This document shows, one piece after another, positions 1 through 7,227 of a stretch of 64,000 nucleotides of DNA (positions are counted from its first letter, which is position 1; each line of letters starts with the position of its first letter). The notes beneath the pieces were generated by a model, which did not search any database, had not been told where the DNA came from, and was given only the letters and a program-made list of their open reading frames with translations. Source of the DNA: Ferrovibrio sp964218355 (lineage in GTDB: Bacteria; Pseudomonadota; Alphaproteobacteria; Ferrovibrionales; Ferrovibrionaceae); the NCBI RefSeq assembly GCF_964218355.1, contig NZ_CAXPMC010000018.1, positions 62,001 through 126,000 of the forward strand. Direction: 5' to 3'. Position numbers and translations under genes: made by a program.

Positions 1-1
1 C

Positions 2-742
2 CTGATCGCTCCGCTGGCAGCGGATCTGTCGCATCTGTCCCGGCCTGATTCGCTGTTTGTCCTGTTCGGCTACAGCTTCCAGATCTACTTCGACTTCTAC
101 GGCTACTCGCTGATCGCCATTGGCCTTGGCCTGATATTCGGCCTCCGGTTCCCGTCAAATTTCAGGCTGCCCTATGCCGCCGCCAACCCGCGGGATTTCT
201 GGCGCCGCTGGCATATCACCCTGTCCTACTGGATCCGCGATTACCTGTATCTGCCGCTGGGCGGCAACCGCCACTATGTCCGGAACATCATCATCATTTT
301 CGCCGTCTGCGGCTTGTGGCACGGCGCCGGCTGGAATTTTGTCGTCTGGGGCCTCTATCACGCGATGCTTGTCACCGGTTATCACCTGCTGCGGCAGCCG
401 TGGCAGAATATTCCCGTGCGCCTGCAGGTATTCCTCACCTTTCTGCTCGTCTCTGCCGGCTGGAGCCTGTTCCTGTTCGACTTTGCAGACTGGGCCATGT
501 TTGCCGGCCGTCTGGTTGGCCCGGCGGCGGGCGGCGAGGCCGTGATTGGTCCGTGGCCATGGCTGCTGCTCGCGGCCTGCCTGCCCGTATCGATGGCCGT
601 CGATGTCGAGGCCCTGGCGCGGCGCGCCTGCACGGCCGGCAGGGCCGGCACCATGCTGTGGGGGGCCGGTGCGGCCGGCATGATATATGCGAGCCTCCTG
701 TATCTCGACCTGTCGGCAGCCTTCATCTATTTCCGGTTCTGA
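2..742 (+). CDS. MBOAT family O-acyltransferase (AlgI/DltB-like), 5' end outside window
   Basis: C-terminal part of a membrane-bound O-acyltransferase of the AlgI type, which acetylates or acylates surface polysaccharides at the inner membrane. The reading frame is open from base 2, so the start lies upstream of the window. The visible part carries the family core FWRRWHITLSYWIRDYLYLP followed by GGNR, and then CGLWHGAGWNFVVWGLYHA. The His in WHITLS and the His in GLWHG are the two family histidines, the second being the proposed catalytic one. Hydrophobic helices follow and the protein ends in YFRF. The acceptor polysaccharide cannot be deduced, since the partner genes (for example an AlgJ/AlgX-like esterase) would be upstream and outside the window. 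Confidence 0.9.
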   Translation: MIAPLAADLSHLSRPDSLFVLFGYSFQIYFDFYGYSLIAIGLGLIFGLRFPSNFRLPYAAANPRDFWRRWHITLSYWIRDYLYLPLGGNRHYVRNIIIIFAVCGLWHGAGWNFVVWGLYHAMLVTGYHLLRQPWQNIPVRLQVFLTFLLVSAGWSLFLFDFADWAMFAGRLVGPAAGGEAVIGPWPWLLLAACLPVSMAVDVEALARRACTAGRAGTMLWGAGAAGMIYASLLYLDLSAAFIYFRF

Positions 743-827
743 CCGCCGGCTGCGGCCTTTCTGGCACGCATCCTGCTAGGCTTTCCGGGCCCGCCTTCCC
801 CTTCTTCCTTCCGGCCCGGAGCCCGCC

Positions 828-1598
828 ATGACCGATCCCGCCATCCCGCCTGCCGCCATCCCGCCTGCCGCCGTGCCCGCCTATGCCCCCGCCGGCGCCG
901 GCGATGACCGCATGGTCGCCCTGCCGGCGCGGCCCGAGCCGCTGCGCCTGAAGCCGGCCGAGACGGCGCTGGTGATCGTCGACATGCAGAATGCCTATGC
1001 CTCGCCCGGCGGCTATCTCGACCTGGCCGGGTTCGACATCGCCGGGGCGGCGGCGGCAACCGGCCAGATCGCGAAGGCCGCCGCGGCCGCCCGCGCCGCC
1101 GGCATCGCCGTCATCTACTTCCAGAATGGCTGGGATGCGGATTACACCGAGGCCGGCGGGCCGGGCTCGCCGAACTGGTACAAGTCGAATGCGCTGAAGA
1201 CCATGCGGCGGCGGCCGGAGCTGCAGGGCAGACTGCTGGCCAAGGGCGGCTGGGATTACGCGCTGGTCGATGCGCTGGCGCCGCAGCCGGGCGACATCGT
1301 GATCCCGAAAAGCCGCTACAGCGGGTTCTTCAACACCGGCATCGACAGCCTGCTGCGGTCGCGCGGCATCCGCAACCTGGTCTTCACCGGCATCGCCACC
1401 AATGTCTGCGTCGAATCCTCGCTGCGCGATGCCTTCCACCTGGAATATTTCGGCGTGCTGCTGGAAGACGCCACCCACCAGGCCGGGCCGGATTTCATCC
1501 AGCAGGCGGCGATCTACAACATTGAGACCTTCTTCGGCTGGGTCAGCAGCACCGCCGATTTCTGCGGCAGCCTCGCCCAGATTCCGCCCGCGGAATAA
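828..1598 (+). CDS. rutB: Ureidoacrylate amidohydrolase RutB (isochorismatase-like cysteine hydrolase)
   Basis: 256-residue cysteine hydrolase that matches RutB of the pyrimidine (Rut) degradation pathway almost throughout. RutB hydrolyses (peroxy)ureidoacrylate to aminoacrylate. The catalytic triad is D52 (VDMQNAY), K161 (IPKSRYSGFFNT) and C194 (TGIATNVCVES); the spacings of 109 and 33 residues are the same as I recall for the E. coli enzyme. RutB-specific blocks are also present, such as GGYLDLAGFD, FQNGWD, EAGGPGSPN and LEYFGVLLEDATHQAGP. The first 30 residues are a Pro/Ala-rich extension containing a duplicated IPPAA. No other rut gene (rutA, C, D, F, G) lies beside it, so either it acts with genes elsewhere or has been recruited to a related ureido-amide substrate. 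Confidence 0.93.
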   Translation: MTDPAIPPAAIPPAAVPAYAPAGAGDDRMVALPARPEPLRLKPAETALVIVDMQNAYASPGGYLDLAGFDIAGAAAATGQIAKAAAAARAAGIAVIYFQNGWDADYTEAGGPGSPNWYKSNALKTMRRRPELQGRLLAKGGWDYALVDALAPQPGDIVIPKSRYSGFFNTGIDSLLRSRGIRNLVFTGIATNVCVESSLRDAFHLEYFGVLLEDATHQAGPDFIQQAAIYNIETFFGWVSSTADFCGSLAQIPPAE

Positions 1599-1676
1599 GC
1601 CGTATACTGAAGCGGCGGATATGCTTCGCTATTTGTCCGCTTGTGACTCCGGTCCGGCGGCGCGAGACTCGGCCGC

Positions 1677-2207
1677 ATGGCCGCCTTTCTGCCCGAAAGC
1701 GTCACCGACGCCCGGCTCAGCCATGCCCTCTCCTGCTGGCAGCGATGGCGCGGCAGCCATGCCTGCCCGGCGCGGTCGGATGTCGAGCCTGCCGATCTCG
1801 ACTCGCTGCTGCCCAACCTGTTCATGGCCGACCTGCTGGCCGATGGCCGCATCCGCTACACCCTCGCCGGCCGGACGGTGCGCGACCAGCTCGGCTTCGA
1901 GCTCACCGGCCTGCATGCCGATGAATTGTTCGCCGGCGGCGATCTCGACCGCATCAACCGCATCTATGGCGAGCTGCGCGGCGGCAACGGCCATGTCTCG
2001 GTACAGCGCTGGCTGCGGCAGGGCGAACCGGTGATGCGGTTCCGCAGCCTGCTGCTGCCGCTGGCCACCGACCGCAGGCGGCCCGACAGCATGCTCGGCT
2101 TCGCGCTGTATGAACGTCTCGACGGCCGGCCGCACGAGCCGATCGACCATATCCGCAACCCGGTGACCATCGAGATCGAACAGGATACCAGGCTGCAGTT
2201 CGTCTGA
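1677..2207 (+). CDS. PAS_5 family PAS-domain protein
   Basis: 176-residue single-domain protein. I place it in the PAS_5 family from the pattern of an N-terminal L-x-x-W-x-x-W helix (SHALSCWQRWRG), then P-A-R-x-D-x-x-P (PARSDVEPADLDSLLPNLFM), a beta segment IRYTLAGRTVRDQLGFELTG, and a C-terminal strand with the pattern RFRSLLLPLATD...MLGFALYE. Such proteins are numerous in Rhodospirillales and are generally stand-alone with unknown signal and partner. No output domain, signal peptide or membrane segment is visible, and the C-terminal tail is charged. The ATG is not preceded by a clear Shine-Dalgarno sequence, so the start is uncertain by a few codons. Two other members of the family occur in this window (at 41 kb and at the right end). 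Confidence 0.75.
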   Translation: MAAFLPESVTDARLSHALSCWQRWRGSHACPARSDVEPADLDSLLPNLFMADLLADGRIRYTLAGRTVRDQLGFELTGLHADELFAGGDLDRINRIYGELRGGNGHVSVQRWLRQGEPVMRFRSLLLPLATDRRRPDSMLGFALYERLDGRPHEPIDHIRNPVTIEIEQDTRLQFV

Positions 2208-2266
2208 GCCGGGCCGGCTGTTCGGCAGACAGCCGATCAGGCCAGAACCGCTCAGGTCAGAACCAG

Positions 2267-2782
2267 TCAGGTCAGGCGGTCGATCTGCTCGTCGGTCAGG
2301 CTGCCCGGGATCACGGTGATCGGGAAGCTGAGATCGCCGGCCATCTGCCCGGCCAGCGCGGTGACCAGCGGGCCGGGGCCCTGGCCGCCCACCGTTCCGT
2401 TGCTGGGCGCGGCGGCCAGCACCAGCATGCGGATATCGGGATCGGTATTGGCGAGGTTGAGCACCTCGTCGCGCACCACGCCCTCGCGGATCACCAGTTC
2501 CGGCAGCAGGCCGGATTCCTTGTTCACCTGCTCGGCCAGATCGTGCAGCAGCTGCTCGGCGGCCTCATGTGCTTCCGAACGCATGATCTCGGCGACGCCG
2601 GCCCATTGCTGGAAGTCGACAGGCTCGACCACCCGCAGCAGCACCACGCCGCAGCGGATGTTGCGGGCGCGCCGGGTGGCATAGCGCAGGGCCACGCGCG
2701 ATTCCGGGGTGTCGTCGACCACCACCAGGAATTTCGTGCGCCGTTTGGCTGCGGGTTTTGCGGCGGTCGCCGTCTCGCTCAT
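2267..2782 (-). CDS. Universal stress protein (UspA family)
   Basis: 171-residue cytoplasmic protein with a single Usp domain. It begins with an Ala/Lys-rich tail (MSETATAAKPAAKRRT), then the typical first strand KFLVVVDDTPESRVALRYA, and a late segment MLVLAAAPSNGTVGGQGPGP that occupies the place of the nucleotide-binding G-rich loop. It ends SFPITVIPGSL, the usual last strand. The loop is only partly like the ATP-binding consensus, so nucleotide binding is uncertain. An upstream in-frame TTG at 2818 would add 12 residues but has no ribosome site; the ATG at 2782 matches where family members start. Transcribed on the minus strand just downstream of the DUF2333 gene, 52 bases away, so possibly in the same unit. 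Confidence 0.85.
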   Translation of the reverse strand: MSETATAAKPAAKRRTKFLVVVDDTPESRVALRYATRRARNIRCGVVLLRVVEPVDFQQWAGVAEIMRSEAHEAAEQLLHDLAEQVNKESGLLPELVIREGVVRDEVLNLANTDPDIRMLVLAAAPSNGTVGGQGPGPLVTALAGQMAGDLSFPITVIPGSLTDEQIDRLT

Positions 2783-2834
2783 GGGCTCAGGTTGCCATTG
2801 ATCGGTCAGGTCCTGCAAGCAGACTTATCGTCTG

Positions 2835-3788
2835 TCATTTCAGCAGGATATTGCTCACTTCGCGGATCTGCGTGCGGGCCCGCAGCATGTAGAAGCCCAT
2901 CGAGGCCAGATGGTTGGGCAGGATCATCGCGTCGGGCCTGGCATTATGCACGATCAGCGGCCGCAGATCGGCGGCGGCGGCGAAGGAGGCCATCATCTGG
3001 TCCCAGGTCGGCCCCAGTTCCTTGTCGCGGATGATGTTGCCGAAATCGCTGCGCAGCTCGCGCAGCACCATGTAATAGGCATAGGCCTGCCCCTTGACGC
3101 TGTAGAAGACATCGTCGCTCTGGGTGTCGATCCACAGGCCGCTGCCCTCATGGATGCGCTGGTCGATGGCGGCCGAGGCCGAACCGACATCCAGCGCGAT
3201 GCGGTCCAGCGTCGAGATCAGGTTGTCGGCACGGCGCTCGAAGATGGCGTTGCCGGCGGCCAGCCGTTCGTTGTAGCGGCGCAGCGACCGCACCGCCTTG
3301 TCATACTGGGTTTCCGACTTCGCCGTCGGCAGCAGCGAGGTGGAGAAATCGAACAGCCACTTGGTGCCGGAATACTGCAGCAGGCCGGCGGCCTCCTGCA
3401 GGTCGCCGTCGGTCTGGCTGGAGCCGCGGGTGCGGCCGAGCTGGTCGACCATCTCGAAGGCGAAGCGGCCGAGCGCATGGATCATGCCGAGCTGGTAGTT
3501 CGGCATGTTGTCGAGCATCGAGCCGGGCAGGAAGAAGGGATCGTTGGCAACCCAGCCGGTCTGGCGGATCTCGCGGTCGACCAGCGCCGCGGCCATCGCC
3601 ACCGCACGGCTGCCGCCCTGCGGCATGGCCGCATCCGCCACCTGGTAGTCGAGATTGTCGTCGATCTTGTGCACGATCAGCATCCCGGCCGGGTAATACA
3701 GCCCGAAAACCAGCAGGGCGGCGATCGCCGACGGCCACAGCCAGCGGCCGCGCAGGCGGGAAGCAAAACCAGAGGCGGGATCGGTCAT
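2835..3788 (-). CDS. DUF2333 family inner-membrane protein
   Basis: 317-residue protein of a conserved family of unknown function (DUF2333). One N-terminal membrane helix is visible at about residues 16-36 (WLWPSAIAALLVFGLYYPAGML); the rest is soluble and probably periplasmic. Family-like blocks include DNLDYQVADAAMPQGGSRAV, REIRQTGWVANDPFFLPG, and the C-terminal MILPNHLASMGFYMLRARTQ followed by IREVSNILLK. No catalytic motif is apparent. I chose the ATG giving MTDPASGF; the open frame extends 39 codons further upstream without a plausible start. It precedes the UspA gene on the same strand. Confidence 0.82.
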   Translation of the reverse strand: MTDPASGFASRLRGRWLWPSAIAALLVFGLYYPAGMLIVHKIDDNLDYQVADAAMPQGGSRAVAMAAALVDREIRQTGWVANDPFFLPGSMLDNMPNYQLGMIHALGRFAFEMVDQLGRTRGSSQTDGDLQEAAGLLQYSGTKWLFDFSTSLLPTAKSETQYDKAVRSLRRYNERLAAGNAIFERRADNLISTLDRIALDVGSASAAIDQRIHEGSGLWIDTQSDDVFYSVKGQAYAYYMVLRELRSDFGNIIRDKELGPTWDQMMASFAAAADLRPLIVHNARPDAMILPNHLASMGFYMLRARTQIREVSNILLK

Positions 3789-3855
3789 GGCACCGTTCGG
3801 GTCGGAAGGAGGAAAAAGGGCGATCCTGTTAATCTGGGGCCGGCCCGGCAGCGAT

Positions 3856-5535
3856 TCAAGATGCGGCGCCATATCCCAGCAGATGGCGCAGGATCGCCGC
3901 GGCATCCCCGGCCGCGCCGCGCCAGGCCACCATATGGTCGGGCCGGATCAGCACATGGTCGGCCGCATACAGGTCGCGGGCCGCAGGCGAATCCGGCCGC
4001 ACGACGACGAGCCCGATCCCGGCCCGGGCGGCGGCCGCCTGCATCGCAGCGGCAAACGCGCCGTCATCATCGCGCAACGCCAGCAAGGTCCAGTCGAAGC
4101 CGAAGCGGTCGAACAGCGAGCCGCCATCCGCCAGCCACAGATGCGGCGGCCGCCCGCCCGGGCAGGCGGTCGGCACATAGACATTGGCGGCATCGGCCGG
4201 CGGCGTGCTGCCATCGGCGATGATGGCGGGCGAGCCGTCATAGCGACCGCCGAACGTGATCCCGGGAATGTTGAATTCGCGCCGGGCATGGTCGCCGAGA
4301 TAGGCGCCGGCCCGGGCACGGGCGGCGGCACCGGCCGCATCCGCGCGCTCGATGGCCGGATCGGGCCGGAACAGGCCGAGGGAATCGGCGAAGCCGCGGG
4401 CATAGCCGGTGTTGCGCAGGGCCAGCGGCCGCCGCTCGGCCTCGTAGCTGTCCAGCAGCGCCGGCGCCGCCTGCCCGCGCAGCACCGCCGCCAGCTTCCA
4501 GCCGAGATTGACCGCATCCTCGATGGCGGTGTTGTAGCCGAGCCCGCCGGTGGGCGTGAACAGATGCACGGCATCGCCGCCGAGCAGCACGCGGCCGCGG
4601 CCGAAGGAGTCCGCCACCAGTGCATGGCCCGCCGTCCAGCTGCCGCGCGACAGGATGCGGGCCGGGATTGCGGCGCCGGCCGTGGCATGGAACAGCGCGA
4701 GCGCATCGGCCTCGCCGAGCCGGCCCTCGTCCTCGCCCGGCTGCAGCTGGGTATGGAAGGCGAATTCGCCGGCGCCGTCGACGGCAGCCATGAAGGCGCG
4801 CCGCTCGGGATTGAAGGCGACATTCATCCAGGCCGGCGCATGGCCGGTGGCCGCGTAGAAATCCGGCGCCTGCAGATACAGGGCATACATCCGCCCGCCC
4901 ATGAAATCGCGCTGCACGCCGGTCTCGCCGCCATAGCGGATGCCGAGCCGGCGCCGCACCAGGCTGCGCGCGCCATCGGCACCGACCAGATAGCGGGCCT
5001 GCACGGCAACGGGCGCGCCGCCGGCCGCCGGCGCCACCATTGCCGTCACGCCGTCGCCCCGGTCGTTGAAATCCTCCAGCCGCCAGCCATAGCGCAGGCT
5101 GACGCCCGGCAGCGCCTCGGCATGGCGGCGCAGCACCGCTTCGACATATTTCTGCGACACCCGATGCGGCAGTTCCGGCGTGCTCCAGGACGACCCGGAT
5201 TCGCGCGCGCGGGCCTTCGCCGCCTGCGCCGATGGCAGGCGGAAGCGGGCCAGCTCATGCCCGGCATAGCGGGTGAAATAGGCGATGTCGGTGGGATAGT
5301 CCGGCGGCAGGCCGAGCGCGCGGATCTCGTCGGCGAAACCCAGCCGGCGGAAATGCTCCATGGTGCGGGCCTGGGTGGCGTTGGCCTGGGGATTGAAAGC
5401 CGTGTCCGGTTTTTCATCGACCAGCAGCAGGCTGATGCCGCGCCGGCCGAGTTCGTTGGCCAGCATCAGCCCGCAGGGGCCGCCGCCGGCCACCAGCACG
5501 TCGCAGACCACCGGCGCGGCCGCAGCGCCGCTCAC
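3856..5535 (-). CDS. FAD-dependent aromatic-type monooxygenase (PheA/TfdB family)
   Basis: 559-residue flavoprotein of the class A monooxygenase type, which hydroxylates (usually phenolic or polyketide) substrates using NAD(P)H and oxygen. The N-terminal dinucleotide fold is DVLVAGGGPCGLMLANELGR; the FAD pyrophosphate motif appears as YLVGADGARSLVRRRLG; the second FAD motif is GRVLLGGDAVHLFTPTGGLG followed by YNTAIEDAVNLGWKLA. A C-terminal thioredoxin-like region (DRFGFDWTLLALRDD...IGLVVVRPDS) follows, as in the phenol hydroxylase subgroup. Its start overlaps the stop of the upstream marR gene by four bases (ATGA), so the pair is translationally coupled and probably self-regulated by substrate. 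The substrate is not predictable from sequence alone. Confidence 0.9.
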   Translation of the reverse strand: MSGAAAAPVVCDVLVAGGGPCGLMLANELGRRGISLLLVDEKPDTAFNPQANATQARTMEHFRRLGFADEIRALGLPPDYPTDIAYFTRYAGHELARFRLPSAQAAKARARESGSSWSTPELPHRVSQKYVEAVLRRHAEALPGVSLRYGWRLEDFNDRGDGVTAMVAPAAGGAPVAVQARYLVGADGARSLVRRRLGIRYGGETGVQRDFMGGRMYALYLQAPDFYAATGHAPAWMNVAFNPERRAFMAAVDGAGEFAFHTQLQPGEDEGRLGEADALALFHATAGAAIPARILSRGSWTAGHALVADSFGRGRVLLGGDAVHLFTPTGGLGYNTAIEDAVNLGWKLAAVLRGQAAPALLDSYEAERRPLALRNTGYARGFADSLGLFRPDPAIERADAAGAAARARAGAYLGDHARREFNIPGITFGGRYDGSPAIIADGSTPPADAANVYVPTACPGGRPPHLWLADGGSLFDRFGFDWTLLALRDDDGAFAAAMQAAAARAGIGLVVVRPDSPAARDLYAADHVLIRPDHMVAWRGAAGDAAAILRHLLGYGAAS

Positions 5536-5969
5536 AGCACGTCGCCGCGATAGCGCTGCAGCGACTGCCGCAGGGCGAGAACCGTGCCGGCCCCGAGCCG
5601 CGCCGCCATGTCGGCCTCGGCGCGCCGCAGCGCGCGGCGGAAGGCCTTCAGCCAGGCGGCGCCTTTCGCCGTGAAACGGACGATCTGGGCGCGGCCATCC
5701 TGCGGATCGGCATCGCGGCGCAGATAGCCCAGCGCCTCCATCTGCCGCACCAGCTCGCCCATCGACTGCTTGGTCATGGCGGCCCGGCGCGCCAGTTCGG
5801 TCAGCCGCGTGCCGGCGCTGTCGAGATTGCGGGTGACGTTGATATGCGTGGCGCCGAGCCCGTCATGGCCGGCACGGGCCAGATAGTCGAGCACCTGCGC
5901 CTCGAAGGCGCGCGCCGCATCGTTCAGCAGCCGGCCGATATTGTCGCGGCGCCAGGCCTCGTCGCGCAT
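5532..5969 (-). CDS. MarR family transcriptional regulator
   Basis: 145-residue winged-helix repressor. The core shows the MarR layout: an N-terminal dimerisation helix, then THINVTRNLDSAGTRLTELA and RRAAMTKQSMGELVRQMEAL (recognition helix), then the wing GYLRRDADPQDGRAQIVRFT. It is the first gene of a two-gene unit and overlaps the monooxygenase start by ATGA. A 21-bp-arm perfect inverted repeat lies 38 bases upstream of its start codon and is the likely operator, so autorepression released by a phenolic ligand is the simplest model (inference). Confidence 0.9.
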   Translation of the reverse strand: MRDEAWRRDNIGRLLNDAARAFEAQVLDYLARAGHDGLGATHINVTRNLDSAGTRLTELARRAAMTKQSMGELVRQMEALGYLRRDADPQDGRAQIVRFTAKGAAWLKAFRRALRRAEADMAARLGAGTVLALRQSLQRYRGDVL

Positions 5970-6006
5970 TCCGCATCCTCCCGTGCGGCCAGACTGGACG
6001 GGAGAA

Positions 6007-6053
6007 GCCTGCGAGTCAATTGGTAAGTTTACCTTACCAATTGACTCGCAGGC
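6007..6053. promoter_or_regulatory. Long perfect inverted repeat, probable MarR operator
   Basis: Two 21-base arms (6007-6027 and 6033-6053) are exact reverse complements around a 5-base spacer TTTAC. The inner part TTGGTAAG-N5-CTTACCAA is AT-richer than its surroundings and looks like a MarR-type half-site pair. It lies 38 bases before the marR start and about 68 bases past the trpS stop. The length and symmetry could also give an RNA hairpin serving as trpS terminator, though no T-run follows on the minus strand. Confidence 0.75.
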
Positions 6054-6063
6054 CGGCAGGGCG

Positions 6064-6138
6064 TTACGGGCGCAGAAAAGTCGGTCGCGCCCTTACGGGC
6101 GCAGGAAACCGCCCGCGGCCTTACGGCCGCAGGAAACC
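6064..6138 (-). repeat. Three near-identical copies of the trpS 3' end
   Basis: The sequence TTACGGGCGCAG(G)AAA recurs at 6064, 6093 and 6121, spaced 29 and 28 bases. The copy at 6121 is the real stop and last codons of trpS (reading FLRP-stop on the minus strand); the other two lie downstream and would each also read FLRP-stop. This looks like tandem slippage or duplication of the gene terminus. Confidence 0.8.
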
Positions 6139-7131
6139 AACCGTGTCGTAGATCTCGGCCACCACCGGCGCCGAGAGTTCACGGGCGCGTTCGCCGCCCT
6201 TGCGCAGGATGCCGTCGACATAGCCCGGATCGGCGGTCAGGCGGCGCATCTCGGCGGTGATCGGTGCCAGATGCGACACGGCGACCTCGGTCAGCAGCTT
6301 CTTGAACTCGGCAAAGCCCCTGCCGGCGCAGTCGGCCACCGCCTGCTCCAGGGTCTGCCCGGCCAGCGCCGCATAGATGCCCATCAGGTTGGCGGCCTCG
6401 GGCCGGCCCTCCAGGCCATCGATGCTGTCGGGCAGCGCGTCGGGATCGGTCTTCGCCCGCTTGATCTTGTCGGCGATCTGGTCGGCCGTGTCGGTCATGT
6501 TGATGCGCGACTGGTCGGAAGGGTCCGACTTCGACATCTTCTTCATGCCGTCGCGCAGGCTCATCACCCGCGTCGCCGTGCCGAAGATCTGCGGCTCGGT
6601 CAGCGGGAAAATCTCCTTCTGGTAATCGAAGTTGAATTTCTGCGCGATATCGCGGGTCAGTTCCAGATGCTGCTTCTGGTCCTCGCCGACCGGCACATGG
6701 GTTGCCTTGTAGACGAGGATGTCGGCCGCCATCAGCGCCGGATAGGCAAACAGGCCGAGCGAGACATTCTCGCGGTCCTTGCCGGCCTTTTCCTTGAACT
6801 GCGTCATGCGGTTCATCCAGCCCATGCGGGCGACGCAGTTGAAGATCCAGGCCAGGGTGGCGTGATCGGGATTCTGCGACTGGTTGAACAGGATGTTCTT
6901 CTCGGGATCGATGCCCGAGGCGATCATCGCCGCCGCCAGCTCGCGGGTCGAGCGCCGCAGCTCGTCGGGATCGAGCAGGCTGGCCGTGATCGCATGCATG
7001 TCGACCATGCAGAAGATGCACTCATACTCGGCCTGCAGCGCGACCCAGTTGCGCACCGCGCCGAGATAGTTGCCCAGGTGGAGATTGCCGGTGGGCTGGA
7101 TGCCCGAGAAGATGCGCCGTTGGAAGGCCAT
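6121..7131 (-). CDS. trpS: Tryptophan--tRNA ligase
   Basis: 336-residue class I aminoacyl-tRNA synthetase that charges tRNA-Trp. The ATP-binding HIGH-type motif is GNLHLGNYLG at residues 15-24 and the KMSKS loop is exact at 198-202 (MKKMSKSDPSD). PVGEDQKQHLELTRDIA, typical of TrpRS, lies between them. Length is normal for the family. It sits downstream of murJ on the same strand, an arrangement I know from many alphaproteobacteria. The end of the gene has been partly duplicated just downstream (see the repeat entry). Confidence 0.97.
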   Translation of the reverse strand: MAFQRRIFSGIQPTGNLHLGNYLGAVRNWVALQAEYECIFCMVDMHAITASLLDPDELRRSTRELAAAMIASGIDPEKNILFNQSQNPDHATLAWIFNCVARMGWMNRMTQFKEKAGKDRENVSLGLFAYPALMAADILVYKATHVPVGEDQKQHLELTRDIAQKFNFDYQKEIFPLTEPQIFGTATRVMSLRDGMKKMSKSDPSDQSRINMTDTADQIADKIKRAKTDPDALPDSIDGLEGRPEAANLMGIYAALAGQTLEQAVADCAGRGFAEFKKLLTEVAVSHLAPITAEMRRLTADPGYVDGILRKGGERARELSAPVVAEIYDTVGFLRP

Positions 7132-7227
7132 GAAAGTCCCCTGGGATTGGGGCGGTGGAAGGCCCCGGTTGCGGGAAGAGAAGGGATGATGTGCGGGCGG
7201 GGTTATCGCGCCCGGCGGCGCCGGCCG

